The notes beneath the pieces were generated by a model. That model was not told where the DNA came from and made no database searches. It saw only the letters and a program-made list of their open reading frames with translations. 43,318 bases of DNA from JACPJP01 sp964650285 (GTDB lineage: Archaea > Nanobdellota > Nanobdellia > Woesearchaeales > GW2011-AR4). Below are positions 15,520 to 22,707 of the stretch, piece by piece. Numbering within the stretch: position 1 is the first letter of the stretch; every line of letters starts with the position of its first letter. Where the stretch lies: positions 1 to 43,318 of the forward strand of contig CAZYSP010000009.1 of assembly GCA_964650285.1 (NCBI GenBank), given 5' to 3'. The translations under genes were made by a program, and so were the position numbers.

Positions 15520-17229
15520 TTATTTCAACAACTTTAACATATCTCTAACAGAATAAGTATTTATAATGTCTTTTTTTGTGGCCCAGCCTCTTCTTGCTGT
15601 TGCTATGCCTAGCTTATAATATCTTAGCTCATTGGCTTCATGGGCATCAGTTCCTATAGATAATTTAACTCCAGCTTTTACTGCTGCCCTTATATGGACA
15701 TCATTCAAATCAAGCCTTGCAGGATAAGCATTTATTTCCAAAATGGTGTTTGTTTGCTTTGCTTTTTCCAGTATTTTGTCAAAATCCATTTCATAAGATG
15801 GTCTAATATTCATTAGCCTTCCAAAAGGATGGCCAATAATATCGACATGCTCGTTTTCCATTGCTTTAATTAGTCTTTGAGTAATTTTTTCTTTTGAATT
15901 CTTAAATCCAGAGTGTATTGCAGCTATAACAATATCAAGTTCCTTAAGGATATTGTTTTTCATATCTAAGTTTCCATCTGCTTTTATATTAACTTCAGTA
16001 CCCTGCAGAATCGTGAAGTTTTTTAATTGCTTATTGGCTTTATCAATTTCCTTTCTTTGTTTTTTTATCCTTTTTTCATCTAAGGCATTAGCAATCTTTA
16101 ATTGTCCTGTATGGTCAGTTATGCATATGTATTTAAGGCCAAGCTTTTTTGCTGCTTGCGCCATTTCCATTATGGTGTTATTACCATCAGACCATTTTGT
16201 ATGCAGCTGTAAATCAGATTTAAGGTCGTTATAGCCAATAAGTTTTGGTAATTTGTTTTTTTCTGCAAGTTCAATTTCACCTTCTTCTTCCCTTATCTCT
16301 GGTTCTATGTATTTAAGCCCTAGCTTTTTGTAGCATTCTTGCTCTGTTTTTCCTGCTAACATCTTGTTAGTTTTCTTGTTGAAAAGTCCATATTCAGATA
16401 ATTTCATGCCTTTTTTTATTGCAATCTTTCTTAAGGCAATATTATGCTGCTTGCTTCCTGTAAAGTACAATAAAGCTGCTCCATAGCTTTTTTCTGCTAT
16501 AACCCTTACATCTGCTTGTAATCCTTCTTTTAGCCTTACCATAGATTTTGTATGGCCTTTTGCTAATATGTCTTGGATATCTTGCATTTCTGTAAAGAAA
16601 TCCATTACTTTTGCAGGGTTTTTTGATGTTATTAAAATATCAATGTCTCCAATAGTTTCTTTTTTTCTTCTTAAAGAGCCTGCTACCTCTATTTTGTTTA
16701 CTTGCTTTAGTTTTTTTAGTCTGTTTTTTATTTCTTCTGCAATGTCCAATGCATATCCTAAAAGAAATCTTTTTCCAGAAGCTTTTGCAAATTCTATGCT
16801 CTTTAGTATGTTTTTCTCTACTATTGGTCCTAAACCCCCAATGTTTTCAATTTTTTTCTGTTTAGCAGCTTTTTCCAGATCCTTAATATTTTTTACATTT
16901 AATTTCTTATATAATTTCATTATTGTTTTTGGTCCTAATCCTGACACGCGGCCAAGCTCTTCCATGTTTACAGGCACTTGTTTCTTTAGTTTCTCTAAAT
17001 AGGTTGATTTACCACGCTCTAAAAAATCAGAAATCTTTTTTGCAATTCCTTCTCCTACACTAGGAATATCATCTAATTTATCTTTTTTCCATATCTCCAC
17101 TATATCTTCTGAGAGGTTTTCTATGACAAATGCGGCTTTTCTGTAAGCTCTTGGTTTGAATTGGATGTTTTGTATTTCCAATAAATCAGCTATATCATTC
17201 AGAAGCTCTGCAACTTCATGGTTTCTCAT
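15520..17229 (-). CDS. polX: Family X DNA polymerase with PHP exonuclease domain
   Basis: This is a PolX-type repair polymerase. The N-terminal 8-kDa-like and fingers region has two helix-hairpin-helix motifs (DIPSVGEGIAKKI and VSGLGPKTIMKL). The palm has the catalytic carboxylates Asp195, Asp197 (GDIDILI) and Asp240 (QADVRV), together with AGSLRRKKETIG. The C-terminal PHP domain (about 335-569) has the metal-binding residues of LQLHTKWSDG, ITDHTG, AAIHSG, IIGHPFGR and IGTDAHE, so 3'-5' exonuclease or AP-endonuclease activity is expected. The length of 569 residues is typical of bacterial and archaeal PolX. It probably fills gaps in base-excision repair, consistent with EndoQ and an AlkD-like protein elsewhere in the window. 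Confidence 0.95.
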   Translation of the reverse strand: MRNHEVAELLNDIADLLEIQNIQFKPRAYRKAAFVIENLSEDIVEIWKKDKLDDIPSVGEGIAKKISDFLERGKSTYLEKLKKQVPVNMEELGRVSGLGPKTIMKLYKKLNVKNIKDLEKAAKQKKIENIGGLGPIVEKNILKSIEFAKASGKRFLLGYALDIAEEIKNRLKKLKQVNKIEVAGSLRRKKETIGDIDILITSKNPAKVMDFFTEMQDIQDILAKGHTKSMVRLKEGLQADVRVIAEKSYGAALLYFTGSKQHNIALRKIAIKKGMKLSEYGLFNKKTNKMLAGKTEQECYKKLGLKYIEPEIREEEGEIELAEKNKLPKLIGYNDLKSDLQLHTKWSDGNNTIMEMAQAAKKLGLKYICITDHTGQLKIANALDEKRIKKQRKEIDKANKQLKNFTILQGTEVNIKADGNLDMKNNILKELDIVIAAIHSGFKNSKEKITQRLIKAMENEHVDIIGHPFGRLMNIRPSYEMDFDKILEKAKQTNTILEINAYPARLDLNDVHIRAAVKAGVKLSIGTDAHEANELRYYKLGIATARRGWATKKDIINTYSVRDMLKLLK

Positions 17230-17324
17230 ATTTAGTTCTGTAATTCATTGATTTATAATATTTTTTATATTTTTTGAGTTGCCTCCCCTAAAAAAGGCGT
17301 AGCCTTAGTTTATAGATATTGTTT

Positions 17325-17759
17325 TTAATAAAAATCATCCAAAGTCTTATGTGTTTTTAAGAATTTATTAGCTTTCTCTAGGATGTCTTTTGCATTCTTA
17401 AAGGTTAATTGCTCTATTGCTTTCTTATAAGGGAGCCATTTAGAGCCAATATGCTCAAAAGAAAGTTTAATTTGTGCTGTTTTGGTTTTTGCAAGATAAA
17501 AAACAACGTCTTTGTTTATTAACTCCTTTTTTAGCTTATAGAAATACTGTATTTTTTCCTTAAAATCTCTGACAATCTCAATATCTTTTATTCCGGTTTC
17601 TTCTTTTACTTCCCTTTTTAATGCTTCTAAGTCTGTTTCGTTTGCTTCTATATGGCCTTTTGGGAAATCCCAGTGCTTTGCCCCATAATGCAACAGCAGA
17701 TATAGTGGTTCTTTGCCTTTCCTGAAGACTATTGCGCCTGCTGATCTCTCATGTTTCAT
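17325..17759 (-). CDS. Nudix hydrolase, Ap4A-hydrolase-like
   Basis: The complete Nudix box GHIEANETDLEALKREVKEETGI fits G-x5-E-x7-R-E-U-x-E-E-x-G-U. The text before it (SAGAIVFRK, YLLLHYGAKHWDFPKG) is typical of bis(5'-nucleosyl)-tetraphosphatases of the MutT/Apf group. The 144 residues form a single Nudix domain. It would hydrolyse dinucleoside polyphosphates or related nucleoside diphosphate derivatives; the substrate is inferred from the subfamily. It lies upstream of PolX on the same strand, but 95 bases apart. Confidence 0.92.
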   Translation of the reverse strand: MKHERSAGAIVFRKGKEPLYLLLHYGAKHWDFPKGHIEANETDLEALKREVKEETGIKDIEIVRDFKEKIQYFYKLKKELINKDVVFYLAKTKTAQIKLSFEHIGSKWLPYKKAIEQLTFKNAKDILEKANKFLKTHKTLDDFY

Positions 17760-17828
17760 TGTGTTTTTGTAGATTTGAGGGTTTTTAAATAGTTTTTGTA
17801 GAGATTTTAGAAGGTTTATAAATAAAAA

Positions 17829-17846
17829 CCGAAAGATTTATATAAT
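17829..17846 (+). promoter_or_regulatory. Promoter before the gene at 17896
   Basis: CCGAAAGATTTATATAA matches the BRE/TATA pattern, about 50 bases before the ATG at 17896. Confidence 0.6.
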
Positions 17847-17895
17847 TTTTACTATACATCAGTAATCACAGTTTATACAATTTAGGCAAATCAAA

Positions 17896-18420
17896 ATGAC
17901 AGAGCAACCAAATTTACAACAGATAATAGAGCAAGGTTGGAAGCTTTTTGCTGTTGAAGGCACTGCCCAAGCTTTTGATATATATGGGGGCAGCTTAGAT
18001 CCCAGAATACTATTGCGTGAACCTCAACAAGATGGTTTTCCACTCCCTTCAGATGAAGAATTGAAAAAAAAATACCATGAATTGGGATGGAGAGATATCA
18101 GAATTACCGACGCAAGTGATAGGAGTGGCAACCCTATTCCGAATATGAAAGCTGTCTATGTATATAGAAATTTACGACAAATATTAGAAAAAGAAGGTTG
18201 GGAGCTTTTAAAGTATGTAAGTACATACAAAATCTTTACTGAGAATAGGAGTAAATTAGGTCCAGGGATAAGTTTGGAAAAACTTCAACCTCCCCTTTCA
18301 GATGAAGAATTGATAGGAAAATATGGGGAAGAACACGAAATCAAAATTGCCCCGGCAGTTGACAAGTTTGGTTACCTTATTAAAGATATGAAAGCTGTCT
18401 ATATAAGAAAAGGAAAATAA
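17896..18420 (+). CDS. Hypothetical protein built from two tandem repeats
   Basis: No family is recognised. The 174 residues are an internal duplication. Repeat 1 (about 6-92) and repeat 2 (about 93-174) share the opening I-[IL]-E-x-G-W-[EK]-L, the middle P-L-[SP]-S/D-D-E-E-L-x-x-K-Y and the closing DMKAVYI/NMKAVYV. No cysteines, signal peptide or membrane helices are seen. The conserved acidic and Trp residues could mark a small alpha/beta ligand or peptide-binding module. The gene has its own promoter and is followed by the non-coding region 18421-18950. No neighbour hints at a role. Confidence 0.72.
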   Translation: MTEQPNLQQIIEQGWKLFAVEGTAQAFDIYGGSLDPRILLREPQQDGFPLPSDEELKKKYHELGWRDIRITDASDRSGNPIPNMKAVYVYRNLRQILEKEGWELLKYVSTYKIFTENRSKLGPGISLEKLQPPLSDEELIGKYGEEHEIKIAPAVDKFGYLIKDMKAVYIRKGK

Positions 18421-18502
18421 CCTTTTTATTCTTTACTTACACATATGTTAAACCGATTTTTTAGCTTTTTACTCTTTGCATAACTATGCAATGGCTTCAA
18501 AA

Positions 18503-18520
18503 CCGAAACATTTAAATATA
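18503..18520 (+). promoter_or_regulatory. Strong promoter of putative RNA gene
   Basis: CCGAAACATTTAAATATA is an excellent match to the local BRE/TATA consensus. It predicts transcription from about 18541, where no protein-coding start follows, supporting an RNA gene. Confidence 0.65.
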
Positions 18521-18540
18521 TGCATACCAATGGATATTTT

Positions 18541-18833
18541 GTAAAGGTTATATTGGGGTGTAGTAAAATATATATACTACAAGTACCTAAACTGTTTGCT
18601 AGGTCCTAATAGAACAGGGTGGTAGTTCTGGACCAATTACAGCAATAAAAAAGAGAGCTAAACATTCCAATCTAATTTTTCCAAGAGGGGTGGAAAGTTT
18701 TTGGATGCAAACAAACAGAGATAAGAGGCTGTGATGCAATTCACGTTATTAAAACCCGCCATTGAAAGGGTGTATAGGAGTTTTTATCACCTCTTTTCTC
18801 CTGTACGGATCTCGAGGTGGGGTTTTTATAATC
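18541..18833 (+). ncRNA. Putative structured non-coding RNA, about 290 nt, unassigned
   Basis: The region has its own promoter, no believable reading frame, higher G+C than neighbouring spacers and many compensating pairs. The ends close on each other: GGTTATA (18546-18552) pairs with TATAATC (18827-18833). Inside are a 7-bp hairpin (18559-18565 with 18575-18581), a long bulged hairpin (18596-18606 and 18611-18615 with 18625-18634 and 18641-18645; arms GGTCC/GGACC and AGAAC/GTTCT), a two-part hairpin (18666-18670 with 18701-18705, 18677-18682 with 18692-18697), and a 9-bp hairpin (18772-18780 with 18798-18806) enclosed by 18751-18760 with 18816-18826. A T run follows. Size and end pairing recall RNase P or SRP RNA, but I could not find the SRP GGAA-tetraloop core or the RNase P P4 sequences. 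The identity remains open. Confidence 0.62.
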
Positions 18834-18919
18834 AAAATGAAGACAGCGGAAAATTAGTGAGATGCGAGTGAGCTCGTTGCGAACTCGCTCACAATTCACG
18901 ATTTTCCAGCTTTCATTTT
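18834..18919. repeat. 86-base imperfect palindrome
   Basis: A long inverted repeat fills most of the space between the RNA gene and tfe. AAAATGAA (18834-18841) pairs with TTCATTTT (18912-18919), GGAAAAT (18848-18854) with ATTTTCC (18901-18907), GTGA (18857-18860) with TCAC (18896-18899), and GCGAGT (18864-18869) with ACTCGC (18883-18888). The loop contains the palindrome GAGCTC. It could be a terminator, a small hairpin RNA or a MITE-like insertion. No second copy was noticed in the window. Confidence 0.8.
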
Positions 18920-18950
18920 AAAATTACATAAAAAAGAAAGATACTTTAAA

Positions 18951-19607
18951 ATGAAAATAACAAACAATAAAATTTATGAAACTGTTAAAGAAGTTGTTGG
19001 AGAAGACAGCTTAAAGGTAGTTGAATTTCTTAAGGACAAGAAGAATATTTCTGATTTTAAGATTGCAGAGAAGGTAAAAACTGATATACATGAGATAAGG
19101 AACATTCTTTACAGGCTTTACAACCAGAATCTTGTCACTTATTACAGGAAAAAGGACAGGCAGAAGGGATGGTATATAAGCTACTGGACATTCAACAAGA
19201 AAAGGATTAAGGATTTGATGAAGAACCTTCATTATTCCAAGCTTGAGAAGTTTACAGAAAGGCTTAGGATGGAGGAAGCAAATAAAGGAAATTTCTATCT
19301 TTGCCCAAATGCTTGTGTCAGAGTTAATTTTGAAAATGCAACTGATTTTGAGTTTAAGTGTCCTGAATGTGGAGTTGCATTAAATCATCAGGATAATGAA
19401 AAAACTATTGAATTCCTGCAAGGCAAGATTAAGGAATTGGAGATGGGTAATGGTTTTGCTGTAGTAAGTACTGGTATTAGTATGGGAAATGGTGGTAAAA
19501 TAGGTAATGGTCCTAAGATTGGTAATGGTGGTAAAATAGGTAATGGTCCTAAGATTGGTAATGGTGGTAAAATAGGTAAAACCAGCAAGAGTAAGAAAAA
19601 GCGTTAG
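18951..19607 (+). CDS. tfe: Transcription factor E (TFE alpha) with repetitive basic tail
   Basis: TFE helps RNA polymerase open promoters and is the archaeal counterpart of TFIIE-alpha. The N-terminal extended winged helix covers about residues 5-100 (VEFLKDKKNISDFKIAEK, then VTYYRKKDRQKGWYISYWTF). A Zn ribbon follows (about 118-145): CPNAC and CPECG, with all four cysteines present. After a short helix the protein ends in an unusual low-complexity tail made of alternating GNGGKI and GNGPKI units and the basic end SKSKKKR. The tail is absent from the TFE proteins I know. The gene starts 31 bases after the palindrome; no separate TATA box is obvious, so it may be read from upstream. It ends three bases before the convergent NSUN-type gene. 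Confidence 0.92.
   Translation: MKITNNKIYETVKEVVGEDSLKVVEFLKDKKNISDFKIAEKVKTDIHEIRNILYRLYNQNLVTYYRKKDRQKGWYISYWTFNKKRIKDLMKNLHYSKLEKFTERLRMEEANKGNFYLCPNACVRVNFENATDFEFKCPECGVALNHQDNEKTIEFLQGKIKELEMGNGFAVVSTGISMGNGGKIGNGPKIGNGGKIGNGPKIGNGGKIGKTSKSKKKR
19485..19574 (+). repeat. In-frame 36-bp tandem repeat in tfe
   Basis: Five consecutive 18-bp units encode the hexapeptides GNGGKI, GNGPKI, GNGGKI, GNGPKI, GNGGKI. The two kinds alternate, so the true DNA period is 36 bp with about 2.5 copies. Later copies are almost identical at the DNA level, which indicates recent expansion by slippage or recombination. Confidence 0.9.
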
Positions 19608-19610
19608 TTC

Positions 19611-20558
19611 TTAGGATTTCTTTATTTTTGTTACAAAAAAACCTTCAGTATCATTATCCTGAGGCCATATTCTTAGGCATTTTTTTATTTCATTATTATA
19701 TTTATTATTCTCAAACTCTAATATTAGTGGACTTCTTTTAATGCTGGGTAGTTTTATTGGCTCTAATTTGGCATTTTCGTATTTGTTTAATAAAAAATCA
19801 ATTACTGCCTCGTTTTCTTCTGGCTCTAAACTACAGGTTGAGTAAACTAAAGTTCCGTTTTGTTTTAATGTGTTAAATGCTGTTTCAATTAATTGTTTTT
19901 GTGTTATTGACAAGCGCTTTACCATATTTGGATTCCAGATTCTTAATGTTTTAAGGCTCTTCCTTATGGTTCCTGTTCCAGAACATGGTGCATCCACTAA
20001 AATCTTATCAAATTCCATGTTTTTGAACCACTGGCCCTGCATTAGTGTAATTATGCAGTTTGTAATTCCGCATCTCTGGATGTTTAAACTTAAAGGTTTC
20101 ATTCTTTCTGTTGTGAGGTCATTTGCAATCAAAATTCCTTTATTATTCATTAAAGCTGCTATTTGTGTAGCTTTGCTGCCTGGAGAAGCAGCTATATCTA
20201 AAACCATATCATTTTCTTTTGGCTCTAAAACTATAGGAGGTATCATAGAAGCAGCTTCCTGAGTGTAAAAATAGCCTAAAGAATGCTCAATTAAATTACC
20301 AATATCTCTTCTTTCTTTTTTTATGTGCTCAATATAAAAACCTTCCTTACACCATGGTATTTGCTCTAAAACCCATTTTTTTTCTAATCTTTTCTTTAAT
20401 TCACTTATTGATATTTTTATTGTGTTAACTCTTATTGATCTTCTTAAGAAGGATAATGAATATTTTTTAAATAGTTCAAAGTCTGTTAATTTTTCATATC
20501 TTTCTATGAATTTTTCCTTGAATTCGATTTTTTCTGAATCTGGAATTTCTGTTGGCAT
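19611..20558 (-). CDS. NSUN/RsmB-family RNA cytosine-5 methyltransferase
   Basis: This is a Nol1/Nop2/Sun methyltransferase that forms 5-methylcytosine in tRNA or rRNA using SAM. The N-terminal RNA-binding part (about 1-95) contains RRSIRVNTIKIS. The SAM motif I is VLDIAASPGSKATQIA; the usual DxCAAPG is altered to DIAASPG. Motif IV has the catalytic-cycle Cys192 in DAPCSGTG, and motif VI has Cys242 in YSTCSLEPEENE; both are needed and both are present. The length of 315 residues matches archaeal single-domain enzymes without a PUA domain. The specific target site cannot be decided from sequence. Confidence 0.93.
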   Translation of the reverse strand: MPTEIPDSEKIEFKEKFIERYEKLTDFELFKKYSLSFLRRSIRVNTIKISISELKKRLEKKWVLEQIPWCKEGFYIEHIKKERRDIGNLIEHSLGYFYTQEAASMIPPIVLEPKENDMVLDIAASPGSKATQIAALMNNKGILIANDLTTERMKPLSLNIQRCGITNCIITLMQGQWFKNMEFDKILVDAPCSGTGTIRKSLKTLRIWNPNMVKRLSITQKQLIETAFNTLKQNGTLVYSTCSLEPEENEAVIDFLLNKYENAKLEPIKLPSIKRSPLILEFENNKYNNEIKKCLRIWPQDNDTEGFFVTKIKKS

Positions 20559-20621
20559 AATATAAGAAAATAGGAGTTACAATTTAAATATTGTTAAAAA
20601 TCAATTATTAAATATGTAAAA

Positions 20622-20929
20622 TTAAGGTTTTGATGATGTTCTTAACTTCCCTTTCTTTTTATAAATAAAATATACTATTATGACAGACAATGTGCTTAAT
20701 GTCCCAACTGAGTAACTTACCATTAATGGTGTATCTTGAATACTGATTCCATACATTAGCCAGAATACTGCTGTAATGAACAAAATTATATATGTTAGTA
20801 ATGCGACATCTTGATTCGTGTAGGTGCATAATTTTTAGTGTTCGAAATAAAAAACTTAAGGATGCAAGCACTCCAAGAGACATAGTAATAGTGGCTAAGA
20901 GACCCCTAATTTGTTTTAAGCAGCAATGG
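20622..20929 (-). pseudogene. Frameshifted SemiSWEET-like sugar transporter remnant
   Basis: On the minus strand two frames together give a SemiSWEET (half-SWEET, MtN3/PQ-loop) protein. One frame supplies helix 1, RGLLATITMSLGVLASLSF and then LFRTLKIMH. The next frame supplies helices 2 and 3, TNQDVALLTYIILFITAVFW with LMYGISIQDTP, then the final helix and the basic tail ending RTSSKP (stop 20622-20624). The join is near 20815-20825, at ATGCACCTACACG; removing one C restores K-I-M-H-Y-T-N-Q-D, as in intact relatives. There is also no ordinary start codon between the elp3 stop and the first helix, so the 5' end is damaged too. A sequencing error is possible for the first fault, less so for both. 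Confidence 0.7.
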
Positions 20930-22666
20930 TTAATAAATGTTTGGGAAGTTAATACAATACTTATACATGTAAGGTCCATCCTTTTTATATCCTAGTTTAA
21001 GATAATATTCTTTTGCTCCTATTCCTGAGAGCACTAAGATTTTTTTCTTATTATTTTGCTTAGCGATTTCTTCTGCTTTTTTCAATAGCTTTTTACCTAA
21101 TCCACGGTGCTGGTAAGAATCTTCTGATTTACTTCCAATAGCTACTGATGGTGAATATATATGTAATTCACGGACTAAAGCAGAGTCTTTTGTTATTTCT
21201 TTTCTTAAGAATTGTGAGGGAAATCTTAATCTGCAATAGCCAAATAAAACATCATTTTTTCTATCCTCAGCAGCAATAAAAAACTCTGTTCCATGAGAAG
21301 CTTCATATTCAATTATTTTAATAGTTACATTTTTCAAATTAATATAATTATTAAATCCCGCTTCCCTGCATCTTATGCACCTGCATTTAATGTTTCTTTG
21401 CTTGCATAATTTTTCAACATATTGTCTCAAATTAGTTTTATCAACTCCTGAAGAAGTTATATATGTAGGTATGTCGCGTTGTACGCGCATTATTCTACAA
21501 TATTCCGGAACATATTGCTTAAAGGCTGCTATCAAAGAAGCAGCTTTTTTTGTTGTTAATGGTTTATACTTGCTTTTTTTCCATTGTTCAAAAAGCTTAG
21601 TCCCTTTCATGACCATGCAGGGGTATATCTTAAGCATATCTGGTTTAAGGTTTTCATCTTTAAACAAAGTTTTCAAAGCATCTAAGTCTTGTTTTTTTGT
21701 AATTCCTGGCAAACCTGGCATGACATGGTAATTTATCTTAAAGCCAAGATCTTTCAGAATTCTTGTGGATTCTATCGAATCTTTAACTGAATGCCCCCTT
21801 TGTATTTTTTCAAGAACTTTATCATATACTGTCTGGATGCCAAGCTCAACTCTTGTGCAGCCAAGCCTTAACATTTCGTTGCCTTGTTTAAGTTTTCCGT
21901 AATCAGGCCTTGTCTCTATTGTAAGTCCGACACATCTTATATCTGACTTTTCGTTCTTAATCTGCTCTTTTTCAAGAGTTGTTTTTCTGCTGTTCTTTAT
22001 TTTTAATAACTTGTTATGTATATCTTTTGTTCTTTTTTTATCTGCAATATTTCCTGGTAGCTGAAAGAATTCCTTGAATTTGATTACATTCAAATTGCTA
22101 TCTTTGTTAACAAACAAGGATGAGAAATCGTTCATTGCTTTAAATGCATATTTAATGAAATTTTCTTGGTATGCTTTTGGAAAACTTGGAAAAGTTCCAC
22201 CCATAATTATTAATTCTATTTTATCTAGAACGTGGCCTGAAACAATGTATTGCTCTAAACGATTAATAACTTGCAAATAAGAATCAAATTTATTTCTAAT
22301 AGCACGTCTAGTAGCTGGCTCTTTTCCAGTATAAGACTGAGGTACAGTGCCAAAAACGCTTTTAGGACCACCTGGACAATAAATACATGGACCAAAACCT
22401 TTTTTGATGTGTGGACAAGGAAAAGGTTTACTCATAATAGCTACTACTGCTACACCAGATATAGTACGAACAGGTTTTGTAAGGATAAATTTTCTTATTT
22501 TTTGGATGTCTTTAATGTCAGCGTGTAGCATTATCTCTATGTCAGTAGGAATTTTCTTAAAATGGTACTTTCTGCACAGCCTTGTTTTTTCTATAGCAAT
22601 CTGCTTTTTTGAAGGCTTTTTCTTTTTTATTAATTCCACCATCTCACTGAAAAAATTTTGTTTCAT
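20930..22666 (-). CDS. elp3: Elp3 tRNA-uridine carboxymethyl synthase
   Basis: Elp3 combines a radical SAM domain with an acetyl-CoA-using GNAT domain to modify U34 of tRNA. The Fe-S cluster cysteines are C84, C94 and C97 in CPHIKKGFGPCIYCPGG, the CX9CX2C spacing of this family. The radical SAM barrel continues with IMGGTFPSFP, IETRPDYG, VELGIQT and HVMPGLPG. The linker Zn site includes CRCIRCREAG. The GNAT domain (about 430-575) has the CoA-binding loop YQHRGLGKKLLKKAEE. The length of 578 residues is usual. It lies immediately upstream of the damaged SemiSWEET remnant on the same strand. Confidence 0.96.
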   Translation of the reverse strand: MKQNFFSEMVELIKKKKPSKKQIAIEKTRLCRKYHFKKIPTDIEIMLHADIKDIQKIRKFILTKPVRTISGVAVVAIMSKPFPCPHIKKGFGPCIYCPGGPKSVFGTVPQSYTGKEPATRRAIRNKFDSYLQVINRLEQYIVSGHVLDKIELIIMGGTFPSFPKAYQENFIKYAFKAMNDFSSLFVNKDSNLNVIKFKEFFQLPGNIADKKRTKDIHNKLLKIKNSRKTTLEKEQIKNEKSDIRCVGLTIETRPDYGKLKQGNEMLRLGCTRVELGIQTVYDKVLEKIQRGHSVKDSIESTRILKDLGFKINYHVMPGLPGITKKQDLDALKTLFKDENLKPDMLKIYPCMVMKGTKLFEQWKKSKYKPLTTKKAASLIAAFKQYVPEYCRIMRVQRDIPTYITSSGVDKTNLRQYVEKLCKQRNIKCRCIRCREAGFNNYINLKNVTIKIIEYEASHGTEFFIAAEDRKNDVLFGYCRLRFPSQFLRKEITKDSALVRELHIYSPSVAIGSKSEDSYQHRGLGKKLLKKAEEIAKQNNKKKILVLSGIGAKEYYLKLGYKKDGPYMYKYCINFPNIY

Positions 22667-22707
22667 AGAATAAAGAGAAATTCTGAGTATATTTAAGGTT
22701 GACTGTT

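Noticed and set aside
17288..17308. Small hairpin AAGGC-GTA-GCCTT between the PolX and Nudix genes
   Set aside because: Only five pairs with a three-base loop and no T run in the right direction; too weak to call a terminator.
18541..18833. Assignment of the RNA as SRP RNA or RNase P RNA
   Set aside because: The SRP helix-8 tetraloop core and Alu-type UGUAA motif are not seen, and local hairpins near the 3' end do not fit SRP. A GGAAAGT resembles the RNase P 5' core, but its partner near the 3' end is missing.
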